Positions 1 to 6,653 of a DNA stretch of 7,894 nt are shown one piece after another. The DNA is from Pseudomonadota bacterium (lineage in GTDB: Bacteria; Pseudomonadota; Gammaproteobacteria; Acidiferrobacterales; Acidiferrobacteraceae): the NCBI GenBank assembly GCA_021797365.1, contig JAJZZU010000104.1, positions 1 through 7,894 on the forward strand, written 5' to 3'. The number at the start of each line of letters is the position of its first letter. Position 1 is the first letter of the stretch. Both the position numbers and the translations under genes were made by a program. The notes beneath the pieces are model-generated. The model did not search any database, had not been told where the DNA came from, and worked only from the letters and a program-made list of their open reading frames with translations.

Positions 1-127
1 CCGGTCCGTTTCCCACGGAACTGTTCGACGCCATCGGCGATCGGCTCGGTGATCGCGGCCAGGAATTCGGCGCCACCACCGGCCGCAAGCGTCGCTGTGG
101 ATGGTTCGATGCCGTGGCCGTGCGCCG
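1..127. repeat. 127-bp exact direct repeat, copy 1 (purA segment at window edge)
   Basis: Every base from 1 to 127 matches 398-524, an offset of 397. The match stops at base 128 (A here, C at 525). It begins at the window edge, so it may extend further left. Both copies hold the PurA segment from PFPTELF to VAVRR. Copy 1 is in a different reading phase from the downstream purA frame because 397 is not a multiple of three. Confidence 0.97.
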
Positions 128-158
128 AATTCCTGGCCGAGATCATGGGTTATCGTGA
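1..158 (+). pseudogene. purA: displaced, frameshifted fragment of purA
   Basis: Read in the phase starting at base 3, this stretch encodes PurA residues from GPFPTELF through GATTGRKRR to VAVRR. It then leaves the PurA sequence at the 127/128 junction and hits TGA at 156-158. In normal PurA this segment lies after, not before, the [11 protein letters not shown] region that follows here. If the arrangement is real, an upstream purA copy would end prematurely here. If it is an assembly join, this fragment does not exist in the chromosome. The exact identity over 127 bases and the position at the very edge favour an artefact. Confidence 0.75.
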
Positions 159-867
159 CCGGCTCGCGAAGATCTGTTGCGATGTCCCGGAGGCCCTCGA
201 CGCCCATCAGGCGCGCGGTGAATCCCTGCTCTTTGAAGGGGCGCAGGGCACCTTCCTCGATATCGATCACGGCACCTATCCGTTCGTGACCTCCTCGAAC
301 ACCAGCGCCGGCGCCGCCGCCACTGGGTCCGGCGTCGGCCCGCATGCGCTCCATTACGTGCTCGGAATCACCAAGGCCTACGCCACACGCGTCGGGGCCG
401 GTCCGTTTCCCACGGAACTGTTCGACGCCATCGGCGATCGGCTCGGTGATCGCGGCCAGGAATTCGGCGCCACCACCGGCCGCAAGCGTCGCTGTGGATG
501 GTTCGATGCCGTGGCCGTGCGCCGCGCGCGCCAGATCAATGGATTTTCGGGGCTTTGCATCACCAAGCTCGACGTCCTGGATGGCCTCGATACGGTGAAG
601 ATCTGCGTGGCCTACGAGGTCGACGGTAAGCGTCGTGGAACACCTCCGGCGGCGGCTGAGACCCTGGCGCGATGCCAGCCGGTGTACGAGGAGATGCCGG
701 GATGGGGCGAATCGACGGTCGGAATTCGCCGCCTCGAGGAATTACCGGCCAATGCCCGGCGCTACCTCGATCGGCTCCAGGAACTGACCGGCACGCCCAT
801 CGACATCATATCGACCGGCGCGGATCGCGAGGAAACCATCGTGATACGTAATCCATTTCAGGAATAA
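127..867 (+). CDS. purA: adenylosuccinate synthetase, C-terminal part (5' end missing)
   Basis: PurA makes adenylosuccinate from IMP, aspartate and GTP, the committed step of AMP synthesis in the cytoplasm. About 246 residues are PurA-like, against roughly 430 in the usual full protein. Visible motifs are [13 protein letters not shown] followed by TYPFVTSSN, the [10 protein letters not shown] segment, the aspartate-binding loop GATTGRKRR (from about 466), the base-recognition motif TKLDVLDGL (from about 562) and the C-terminal [11 protein letters not shown]. The N-terminal GDEGKG loop with the catalytic Asp and His is not in the window. The frame is open to base 1, with an ATG at 49, but residues before [11 protein letters not shown] are an out-of-phase reading of repeat copy 1 and not PurA, so 127 is where recognisable coding begins. 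The gene ends at TAA 865-867 and converges on the tRNA. Identity is very secure; the 5' structure is not. Confidence 0.93.
   Translation, partial: EFLAEIMGYRDRLAKICCDVPEALDAHQARGESLLFEGAQGTFLDIDHGTYPFVTSSNTSAGAAATGSGVGPHALHYVLGITKAYATRVGAGPFPTELFDAIGDRLGDRGQEFGATTGRKRRCGWFDAVAVRRARQINGFSGLCITKLDVLDGLDTVKICVAYEVDGKRRGTPPAAAETLARCQPVYEEMPGWGESTVGIRRLEELPANARRYLDRLQELTGTPIDIISTGADREETIVIRNPFQE
398..524. repeat. 127-bp exact direct repeat, copy 2 (native purA location)
   Basis: This copy sits at its expected place in PurA: it follows the RVGAG motif, contains the GATTGRKRR loop and runs on into ARQINGFSG, as in other adenylosuccinate synthetases. Copy 1 at the window edge is therefore the displaced one. 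Confidence 0.97.
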
Positions 868-898
868 TGGGCTTTAGCTTATAAGCGCACGCCGGACT

Positions 899-985
899 TG
901 GTACCGAGGAGAGGACTTGAACCTCCACGGGGTTACCCCCACTAGCACCTGAAGCTAGCGCGTCTACCAATTCCGCCACCCCGGC
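899..985 (-). tRNA. leuT-like tRNA-Leu(CAG): tRNA-Leu, anticodon CAG
   Basis: The minus strand folds as a class II tRNA of 87 nt including an encoded CCA (899-901). The acceptor stem pairs GCCGGGG with CCTCGGT, with two G-T pairs. The D arm carries GAATTGGTAGAC. A perfect five-base-pair anticodon stem (CTAGC/GCTAG) encloses TTCAGGT, so the anticodon CAG lies at 949-951 and reads the leucine codon CUG. The long variable arm GGGG-TAA-CCCC is typical of tRNA-Leu, and the T arm contains GTTCAAGTCC. CUG/CTG is a heavily used leucine codon in this GC-rich window. The gene lies on the strand opposite purA and rnr. Confidence 0.97.
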
Positions 986-1008
986 CCGGCATGGCTTCAA
1001 GGCCGGCG

Positions 1009-1037
1009 ACTCTACCGAGAACAGGACACGATGTCAA
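1009..1037 (-). promoter_or_regulatory. candidate sigma70 promoter of tRNA-Leu, overlapping the rnr start
   Basis: On the minus strand there is a perfect TTGACA -35 box (1037-1032), a 17-base spacer and a TAGAGT -10 box (1014-1009, four of six matches to TATAAT). A GC-only stretch, CGCCGGCC, follows, like the GC-rich discriminators of stringently controlled stable-RNA promoters. Transcription would begin near 1002, about 17 bases before the mature tRNA 5' end at 985. The -35 box covers bases 2-7 of the rnr coding sequence. This is inferred from sequence alone. Confidence 0.6.
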
Positions 1038-3274
1038 CGCGAAACGATCCCCCACAATTCCACGACCCCGAGGCCGAGCGAGAGGCCCAGAACTATGAGT
1101 TTCCCGTGCCGAGCCGCGAGGCCGTCATGGCCTATCTCGGATCGCAGGATGAGCCGGTCCCGCTGCGCCAGCTGCTAGAAGACCTGGGGGTGCGCGGCGA
1201 ACGCGACGTCGAGTCCTTCGGGCGGCGCTTGCGCGCCATGGAGCGGGATGGCCAGCTTTTGAAGAATCGCCGCGGGCGTTATGGCCTGGTGCAGCGCATG
1301 GATCTCATCCAAGGGCGCGTGATCGGCCATGCGGATGGCTTCGGGTTCCTGGCGCGCGAGGATGGCAACGACGACCTATTTATCCCGGCGCGCGAGATGC
1401 GCAAGGTCCTGCACGGCGATCGCGTAGTGGCCCATGTGGCCAGCCTCGACGCCCGTGGACGTGGCGAATGTCTGATCGTGGAGGTACTGGAACGCGCCCA
1501 GAAACAGGTTGTGGGGCGTTACCGCGTGGAGCGTGGGGTAGCCTTCGTAACCCCCGATGATCGCCGTATCGGACGCGACATCATGATCGGCGACGACCCG
1601 GGGGCAATGACCGCTCACGGCGGCGAGATCGTGGTGTGCGAGATACTCGAGCAGCCGACGGCCAAGAGCCCGCCTGTCGGACGTATCGTCGAGGTGCTTG
1701 GCGATCGCGACGCGCCAGGGATGGAGATCGAGATTGCGCTCCGCAAATACGATCTTCCGCATGAGTTCGGGCGGGCCGTGCAAGACGAGGTGGCCGGTCT
1801 TGCACCGACCATAGACGCCGCGGAGGCCGCGCGCCGCGAAGACCTGCGCGATCTGCCGCTTGTCACCATAGACGGGGAGGACGCGCGCGATTTTGACGAT
1901 GCCGTCTATTGTGAGAAGAACCGCGGAGGCTGGCGGCTTGTGGTCGCGATCGCCGATGTGTCGTACTACGTGAGGCCCGGCACCGCGCTCGATGAAGAGG
2001 CTCGGGCGCGCGGAAATTCGGTGTATTTCCCGAAGGCCGTGATCCCCATGCTCCCCGAGGTGTTGTCAAACGGCCTGTGCTCCTTGAACCCGGATGTCGA
2101 CCGGTTATGCATGGCCTGCGAAATCCAGCTGGACCGGTATGGCAAGTTCAAGAAATATCGCTTTTTCGAGGCCGTCATGCGGTCCCGCGCGCGCCTCACC
2201 TATACCGAGGTCGCCTCCCTCCTTGCCGGCGGCGCACAGGCGGCACCGGAACGCGCATCGCTCATGCCGGCCCTGGAGGCCCTCTACGGCCTCTATCGGG
2301 TTTTGCATGCCGCCCGCGCGAAACGCGGATCCGTGGATTTCGAGTTGCCCGAGACCCGCATCGTGTTCGACGCCAACCGCAAGATCGAGCGCATAGAACC
2401 GCTGGTGCGTAACGATGCCCACAAGCTCATCGAGGAATGCATGCTGGCGGCCAATGTCTGTGCCGCGCAATTTCTCATCGATCGGGGCGTGCCGGCGCTC
2501 TTTCGGGTGCATGCAGGACCGACACCCCAGAAGCTGAAGGATCTGCGCGTCATGCTGTTCGAGATGGGGCTCGAGCTGGGCGGTGGCGACAAGCCGAGCG
2601 GGAAGGATTACGCGGCGCTGCTCGCGCAGGCCCCACCCGGACCCGAGGGGCGACTCCTGCAGACGCTGCTCTTACGTAGCCTGAGTCAAGCGATGTATGG
2701 GCCCGAGGATGTCGGCCACTTCGCCCTGGGCTATGAGCATTACACGCATTTCACCTCACCGATCCGTCGCTATCCGGATCTGGTCGTGCACCGCGCCATC
2801 AAGGGTGCGCTCGGGGAAATACCCGCGCGCGCCCCAGACATGTCGATGAAAGCCATTGGCGAACACTGCTCGCTGACCGAACGCCGCGCCGACGACGCTA
2901 CGCGTGATGTGATCCGCTCGCTGAAGACCGAATATATGGCCGACAAGGTCGGACAGGAGTTCGACGCGGTGGTGAGCGGGGTGATGGCCTTCGGGCTCTT
3001 TGTCGAACTCGCGGATATTTACGTCGACGGCCTGGTGCACGTGTCCTCGCTCGGCCATGACTACTATCACTTCGACCCAGCCCATCATCGCATGGTCGGG
3101 GAGCGCACCGGCCAGCACTACCGGCTTGGTGATGCCGTGCGCGTGCGATTGCTGCGCGTCGACGTAGATGAGGGCAAGCTCGACTTTGAGCTCATCGCGC
3201 AGACCACGGAGAGGGCGGCGCGCCCCGACGGCGCTTCGCGCCCCAGGCGCCGCCGCCGATCGCGTCGTGGCTGA
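1031..3274 (+). CDS. rnr: ribonuclease R (3'-to-5' exoribonuclease)
   Basis: RNase R degrades structured RNA processively from the 3' end and acts in mRNA decay and rRNA/tmRNA quality control. The 747 residues show the family order: an N-terminal winged-helix region (about 28-90), two cold-shock-type OB domains (about 93-225), the RNB catalytic domain (about 265-595) and an S1 domain (about 643-723). The active-site cluster DGEDARDFDD gives Asp281, Asp287, Asp289 and Asp290 in the D-x5-D-x-D-D pattern. The family signature HFTSPIRRYPDL is at 573-584. A basic tail (737-746) has eight arginines in ten residues, as is common for RNase R. The ATG has AGGA at 1023-1026 as a short ribosome-binding site. 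Length is slightly below the E. coli protein (about 813). The gene overlaps rlmB by 8 bases. No clear forward promoter was found, so it may depend on readthrough from purA. Confidence 0.97.
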   Translation: MSTRNDPPQFHDPEAEREAQNYEFPVPSREAVMAYLGSQDEPVPLRQLLEDLGVRGERDVESFGRRLRAMERDGQLLKNRRGRYGLVQRMDLIQGRVIGHADGFGFLAREDGNDDLFIPAREMRKVLHGDRVVAHVASLDARGRGECLIVEVLERAQKQVVGRYRVERGVAFVTPDDRRIGRDIMIGDDPGAMTAHGGEIVVCEILEQPTAKSPPVGRIVEVLGDRDAPGMEIEIALRKYDLPHEFGRAVQDEVAGLAPTIDAAEAARREDLRDLPLVTIDGEDARDFDDAVYCEKNRGGWRLVVAIADVSYYVRPGTALDEEARARGNSVYFPKAVIPMLPEVLSNGLCSLNPDVDRLCMACEIQLDRYGKFKKYRFFEAVMRSRARLTYTEVASLLAGGAQAAPERASLMPALEALYGLYRVLHAARAKRGSVDFELPETRIVFDANRKIERIEPLVRNDAHKLIEECMLAANVCAAQFLIDRGVPALFRVHAGPTPQKLKDLRVMLFEMGLELGGGDKPSGKDYAALLAQAPPGPEGRLLQTLLLRSLSQAMYGPEDVGHFALGYEHYTHFTSPIRRYPDLVVHRAIKGALGEIPARAPDMSMKAIGEHCSLTERRADDATRDVIRSLKTEYMADKVGQEFDAVVSGVMAFGLFVELADIYVDGLVHVSSLGHDYYHFDPAHHRMVGERTGQHYRLGDAVRVRLLRVDVDEGKLDFELIAQTTERAARPDGASRPRRRRRSRRG

Positions 3275-4061
3275 CGATGCCTTCGCGGAGCTGATCGCGG
3301 GCCCGCACGCGGTAGCGGCGGCCCTGAAGGCCCACCCGGATACCGTCGATTGCGTCTGGATCGCCAAGGAGCGGTCCGATGAACGCGTGCATGGTATCGT
3401 GGCCTTGGCGCGTGCCGTGCACGTGCTGGTCCACCAGAGCCCGCGCACGGCCCTCGACCGCATGGCCCCGGGGCTTGCGCACCAAGGGGTGCTGGCGCGC
3501 CGCCGACGGGTGGAGCGCCCGCGCGAAGAGGACCTGGTGGCCCATCTCGGGCGACTGGTGCAGCCCTTGGTGCTGGTCTTGGACGGGGTGCAGGACCCGC
3601 ATAACCTCGGGGCCTGCCTGCGTAGCGCAGAGGGCGCGGGGGTGGATCTTGTGATCGTGCCACGACATGCCCGCGCGCCGCTGTCGGCGGTCGCCTCGCG
3701 TGCGGCCTGCGGGGCCGCCGAACGTCTGCCGCTCTACGAAGTGGCCAATCTCGCGCGCACCTTGCGCGCACTGAAAGAGGCTGGGCTGTGGGTGGTGGGC
3801 GCGGCCGCCAATGCCCAAGCCTCCCTGCACGACAGCCCGCCTCCGACCCCCACCGCATGGGTCTTAGGCGGGGAGGGATCGGGGTTGCGGCGCCTGACCC
3901 GGGAGGCCTGCGATGTGCTGGTACGCATCCCCATGCACGGGCACACCGAGAGCTTGAACGTGTCGGTGGCCACCGGGCTGTGCCTTTATGAGAGTGTACG
4001 CGCGCGGGCGGCCGCCAAGGCCCATCCCCCGGAAATTGCGTTACCCCCCATAAATCACTAG
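3267..4061 (+). CDS. rlmB: 23S rRNA (guanosine-2'-O-)-methyltransferase RlmB
   Basis: RlmB transfers a methyl group from S-adenosylmethionine to the ribose of G2251 in the peptidyl-transferase P loop of 23S rRNA. From the GTG at 3267 it has 264 residues (E. coli has 243). The N-terminal substrate-binding domain starts with LIAGPHAVAAAL. The SPOUT/TrmH knot motifs follow: LDGVQDPHNLGACLRSAEGAG (from about 105, with the key Asn113), VLGGEGSGLRRLT (about 199-211) and IPMHGHTESLNVSVA (about 221-235). An in-frame ATG at 3168 would add 33 residues, but these are an out-of-phase reading of the rnr tail and have no RlmB character, so GTG 3267 is preferred. It lies 8 bases inside the end of rnr and has no clear Shine-Dalgarno site, which suggests translational coupling. 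The rnr-rlmB pairing is common in gammaproteobacteria. Another TrmH-family target is possible but less likely. Confidence 0.93.
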   Translation: MADDAFAELIAGPHAVAAALKAHPDTVDCVWIAKERSDERVHGIVALARAVHVLVHQSPRTALDRMAPGLAHQGVLARRRRVERPREEDLVAHLGRLVQPLVLVLDGVQDPHNLGACLRSAEGAGVDLVIVPRHARAPLSAVASRAACGAAERLPLYEVANLARTLRALKEAGLWVVGAAANAQASLHDSPPPTPTAWVLGGEGSGLRRLTREACDVLVRIPMHGHTESLNVSVATGLCLYESVRARAAAKAHPPEIALPPINH

Positions 4062-4064
4062 AAT
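4036..4064 (+). promoter_or_regulatory. candidate promoter of the rpsF-rpsR-rplI-dnaB-alr operon
   Basis: TTGCGT (4036-4041) and TAGAAT (4059-4064, five of six matches to TATAAT) are separated by exactly 17 bases. GC-rich sequence (GGCGCCCGC) follows, like a stringent-response discriminator. The boxes straddle the rlmB stop codon, and transcription would begin near 4071, about 50 bases before rpsF. The -35 box is poor beyond its first three bases, so this is a moderate prediction. Confidence 0.4.
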
Positions 4065-4078
4065 GGCGCCCGCACCTT

Positions 4079-4101
4079 GCCTGTGGCACTGGGTCACAGG
4101 C
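4079..4101 (+). promoter_or_regulatory. hairpin in the rpsF leader
   Basis: GCCTGTG (4079-4085) and CACAGGC (4095-4101) form a perfect seven-base-pair stem with a nine-base loop, ending 22 bases before the rpsF ATG. Only three T residues follow, so it is a poor intrinsic terminator. Many bacteria regulate rpsF operons by S6:S18 binding to a leader RNA. This hairpin occupies the expected place, but I cannot show the conserved binding-site bases, so the regulatory role is inference. Confidence 0.4.
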
Positions 4102-4123
4102 TTTACAGCCATAAGGGGCCATC

Positions 4124-4525
4124 ATGCGTCATTACGAAATCGTGTTCCTGGTCCATCCGGACCAGAGCGAGCAGGTACCCGCCATGATCGAGCGCTATCG
4201 CTCGCTCATAGAAGGCGGCGACGGCCGTATCCATAGACTCGAGGACTGGGGTCGGCGCCAGCTTGCCTATCCGATCAGCAAGGTCCACAAGGCCCACTAC
4301 GTGCTCATGAACATCGAATGTACACCAGCAATCCTGGCTGAGCTCGAAACCGCGTTCAAGTTCAATGATGCGGTGATCCGGACCTTGACGCTGGCGCGTG
4401 ACGAGGCGGTCACCGCGCCATCACCGCTGGCCAAGGAAAACCAGGACGCAGCGCCGGCACGACCGGTGCGGGCGCGTGTTGACGAAGACGGGGTCGAGCG
4501 GGACACCGCCGAGACCTCGGTCTAA
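4124..4525 (+). CDS. rpsF: 30S ribosomal protein S6
   Basis: S6 is a platform protein of the small ribosomal subunit that binds 16S rRNA together with S18. The 133 residues begin with the family opening [18 protein letters not shown] and contain [11 protein letters not shown] (41-51) and FNDAVIR (80-86), covering the ferredoxin-like core to about residue 95. A low-complexity, charged tail (about 96-133) follows. Such tails are typical of gammaproteobacterial S6, and in E. coli the C terminus is glutamylated by RimK; here the last residues are ETSV, so that modification cannot be assumed. A good ribosome-binding site, AAGGGG (4113-4118), lies five bases before the ATG. It is the first gene of the likely operon, with rpsR 11 bases downstream. 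Confidence 0.97.
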   Translation: MRHYEIVFLVHPDQSEQVPAMIERYRSLIEGGDGRIHRLEDWGRRQLAYPISKVHKAHYVLMNIECTPAILAELETAFKFNDAVIRTLTLARDEAVTAPSPLAKENQDAAPARPVRARVDEDGVERDTAETSV

Positions 4526-4536
4526 GGAGAGAGTCC

Positions 4537-4764
4537 ATGTCGCGCTTTTTTCGCCGCAAGAAGTTCTGCAAATTTACCGCCGAAGGCACAGTCGAGATCG
4601 ATTACAAGGACCTCGCGACCCTGAAGGCTTACATTACCGAGACCGGCAAGATCATCCCGAGCCGCAATACCGGCACCAAGGCCCGTTATCAGCGTCAGCT
4701 CGCGCGTGCCGTGAAGCTCGCCCGGCATCTCGCGCTTTTGCCGTATAGCGACGCGCACAACTAA
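4537..4764 (+). CDS. rpsR: 30S ribosomal protein S18
   Basis: S18 pairs with S6 on the platform of the small subunit. At 75 residues it matches the usual length. The basic start [13 protein letters not shown], the middle [13 protein letters not shown] (21-33) and the hallmark [17 protein letters not shown] (39-55) followed by ARHLALLPY (62-70) identify it. A strong Shine-Dalgarno site, AAGGAGAG (4524-4531), overlaps the rpsF stop codon and lies five bases before the ATG. The 11-base spacer leaves no room for priB, which separates rpsF and rpsR in E. coli. Cys11 is the only cysteine and there is no four-cysteine zinc-binding set. Confidence 0.98.
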   Translation: MSRFFRRKKFCKFTAEGTVEIDYKDLATLKAYITETGKIIPSRNTGTKARYQRQLARAVKLARHLALLPYSDAHN

Positions 4765-4775
4765 GGAACGCGCCC

Positions 4776-5225
4776 ATGCAGATCATTCTCCTTGAGAAAA
4801 TCCGGAATCTCGGCGACCTGGGCGACCAGGTGACCGTGAAGCCCGGCTTCGGGCGCAATTTCCTGATCCCGAAGGGTAAGGCGGTACGCGCCACCCCCGA
4901 GAACAAGGCGCGCTTCGAATCCGAACGCGCGGAACGCGAACGGCGTCAGCAAGAACAGCTGGCGAATGCCAGAGCGCGTGCCGAACGGCTCGGTGGAGTC
5001 ACCATACAGCTCGTACGCAAGGCCGGGGAAGAGGACCGCATTTTCGGGTCGGTGGGGACGTCCGATATCGCCGAGGCCATGGTCGCTGCCGGTTTCGAGA
5101 TCGCCAAGGCCGAGATCGAGCTACCCAATGGGCCGCTGAAGACTGTGGGGGATCACGAACTGCAGGTGAGCCTGCATCCCGAGGTGACGGCCACCATCAT
5201 CGTGTCGGTCGTCGCGGAATCCTAG
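4776..5225 (+). CDS. rplI: 50S ribosomal protein L9
   Basis: L9 binds 23S rRNA near the base of the L1 stalk and projects from the large subunit, where it helps maintain reading frame. The 149 residues equal the E. coli length. The N-terminal domain carries MQIILLEKIRNLGDLGDQV and the L9 signature VKPGFGRNFLIPKG (21-34). A charged connecting helix rich in Glu, Arg and Gln spans about 41-74. The C-terminal domain includes DRIFGSVGTSDIAEAM (87-102) and ends in VSVVAES. The ribosome-binding site AAGGAA (4763-4768) overlaps the rpsR stop and lies seven bases before the ATG. No DUF2232 membrane-protein gene lies between rplI and dnaB, as occurs in some other gammaproteobacteria. Confidence 0.98.
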   Translation: MQIILLEKIRNLGDLGDQVTVKPGFGRNFLIPKGKAVRATPENKARFESERAERERRQQEQLANARARAERLGGVTIQLVRKAGEEDRIFGSVGTSDIAEAMVAAGFEIAKAEIELPNGPLKTVGDHELQVSLHPEVTATIIVSVVAES

Positions 5226-5258
5226 GACCGGCGGCCACGGTCGCCGAGGGGGTAGGCC

Positions 5259-6653
5259 ATGACCGATAAGACCGCGGGCGCTCCGCGCGTCCGCGGCGGC
5301 GTGGAACCGCGGGTGCGCGTCGCCCCGCAGTCCCTGGAAGCCGAACAGGCGGTCCTCGGCGGGCTTTTGCTTGACGCCGGGGCCTGGGACCGTATCGCCG
5401 ATCGTATCTCCGAGGTCGATTTCTACCGGCGCGAGCACCAGACCATCTTCGCGGCCGTGGCCGGCCTTCACGAGGATGGGCGGCCGGTCGACATCGTGAC
5501 CGTGAGCGAACGTCTCGGCGCCGGTCCCCTGGAGGCGGTGGGCGGGCTTGGCTATCTGGGGGCGCTCGCGGAAAATACCCCCAGCGCCAACAATATCCAG
5601 GCCTATGCCGACATCGTGCGCGAACGCGCCTTGGTGCGGCGCCTGATCGAGGTGGTCAACGATATCGGCGACAAGGCCTACCAACCGGAGGGCCGCAGCG
5701 CCGTCGAATTGCTCGACTACGCCGAGCGCGGGGTATTCGCGATCACCGAAAGCGGTAGTCGCCGCGGGGGCTTCCGGCCCCTGAAGACGCTGTTGACGGC
5801 AGCCGTCGACCGTATCGATACGCTGTTTCGCTCGAACTCCACGATCACCGGCGTGGCCACCGGGTTTACCGACCTCGACAATATGACCTCGGGGCTTCAA
5901 CCCGGCGATCTTGTGATCGTGGCGGGACGCCCATCGATGGGCAAGACCGCCTTCGCGCTCAATATCGCCGAGAATGCCGCCGTGGGTCTGAAACTGCCGG
6001 TGGCGATCTTCAGTCTGGAGATGCCAGGCGAACAACTGGCTATGCGCCTCATGTCGTCCTTGGGGCGTATCAACGCCCATAGACTGCGCACCGGGAAGCT
6101 CGAGGACGAGGACTGGCCGCGGCTGACATCGGCGGTGGGCATGCTGGCGGAGGCCTCGGTGTACATCGATGACACCCCGGCGCTTACCCCGATGGAACTG
6201 CGCGCGCGCTCCCGGCGATTGATGCGCGAACATGGACTGGGACTCATCGTGGTCGACTATCTGCAGCTCATGCAGGCCTCGGAAAGCACCGAGAACCGGG
6301 CCACGGAAATATCAGGAATTACACGGTCTCTCAAAGGGTTAGCCAAGGAACTTAATGTTCCTCTTGTGGCCTTGTCGCAATTGAATCGATCCCTGGAACA
6401 GCGCCCCAACAAGCGCCCGGTGATGTCGGATCTGCGGGAATCCGGGGCCATCGAACAGGATGCCGACGTCATCTTCTTCATCTATCGTGATGAAGTCTAC
6501 AACGAGGAGAGCGAGGACAAGGGGACCGCCGAGATCATCATCGGCAAGCAGCGCAACGGGCCGATCGGAAAGGCCAGGCTCACCTATCTTGGCGAGTACA
6601 CGCGTTTCGAAAACCACGCCGATGCCCATGCCTATGATGGATCCTATGCATGA
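5259..6653 (+). CDS. dnaB: replicative DNA helicase DnaB
   Basis: DnaB is the hexameric 5'-to-3' helicase that unwinds DNA at the replication fork and contacts DnaG primase. The 464 residues are close to the E. coli 471. The N-terminal helical domain begins at VAPQSLEAEQAVLGGLL (21-37) and ends near 160. A linker leads to the RecA-like ATPase domain from about 178. Key motifs are Walker A GRPSMGKT (223-230), FSLEMP with the likely catalytic Glu254, Walker B LIVVDYLQLM (329-338), ALSQLNRSLEQR (371-382) and the arginine-finger region KQRNGPIG (430-437). Both common DnaB intein sites, at the Walker A loop and DLRESG, are uninterrupted. GAGGGGG (5246-5252) precedes the ATG. The codons at 6306-6374 are AT-richer and atypical. 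Its stop overlaps the alr start by four bases. Confidence 0.98.
   Translation: MTDKTAGAPRVRGGVEPRVRVAPQSLEAEQAVLGGLLLDAGAWDRIADRISEVDFYRREHQTIFAAVAGLHEDGRPVDIVTVSERLGAGPLEAVGGLGYLGALAENTPSANNIQAYADIVRERALVRRLIEVVNDIGDKAYQPEGRSAVELLDYAERGVFAITESGSRRGGFRPLKTLLTAAVDRIDTLFRSNSTITGVATGFTDLDNMTSGLQPGDLVIVAGRPSMGKTAFALNIAENAAVGLKLPVAIFSLEMPGEQLAMRLMSSLGRINAHRLRTGKLEDEDWPRLTSAVGMLAEASVYIDDTPALTPMELRARSRRLMREHGLGLIVVDYLQLMQASESTENRATEISGITRSLKGLAKELNVPLVALSQLNRSLEQRPNKRPVMSDLRESGAIEQDADVIFFIYRDEVYNEESEDKGTAEIIIGKQRNGPIGKARLTYLGEYTRFENHADAHAYDGSYA

Noticed and set aside
49..126. ATG at 49 as the real start of a shortened purA
   Set aside because: The 26 residues it adds are an out-of-frame translation of repeat copy 1. 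The resulting protein would lack the GTP/IMP catalytic N-terminal region.
877..886. The perfect palindrome GCTTATAAGC between purA and the tRNA 3' end, considered as a terminator, operator or rnr promoter -10 (TATAAG)
   Set aside because: It is only ten bases, with no loop, no T-run and no good -35 box at the right distance; chance is a sufficient explanation.
3168..3266. An upstream ATG that would lengthen rlmB by 33 residues
   Set aside because: The extra residues are an out-of-phase reading of the rnr C-terminal tail and do not look like an RlmB N terminus; GTG 3267 gives the normal beginning.
2756..3463. A 235-codon minus-strand frame opposite the end of rnr and start of rlmB
   Set aside because: It lies opposite well-conserved RNase R catalytic and S1 coding sequence, shows no family features, and is explained by codon bias.
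3118..4125. A 335-codon minus-strand frame opposite rlmB and the end of rnr
   Set aside because: The product is Arg/Pro/Ala-rich and looks like antisense of GC-rich coding DNA. It has no motif, no convincing start site, and lies wholly over well-identified genes.
5226..5242. A five-base-pair hairpin (GACCG/CGGTC) between rplI and dnaB, considered as a terminator or attenuator
   Set aside because: The stem is too short and no T-run follows; in this GC-rich sequence such stems are common.
5121..6233. A 370-codon open frame on the minus strand opposite dnaB
   Set aside because: It mirrors the codon phase of dnaB, whose high-GC codons leave few antisense stops. The translation is low-complexity, rich in Arg, His and Gly, with no recognisable domain, while the opposite strand is a clear DnaB.
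5925..6460. Possible intein in dnaB at the Walker A or DLRESG sites, both known insertion points
   Set aside because: Both motifs read through uninterrupted, and the protein is the normal helicase length.
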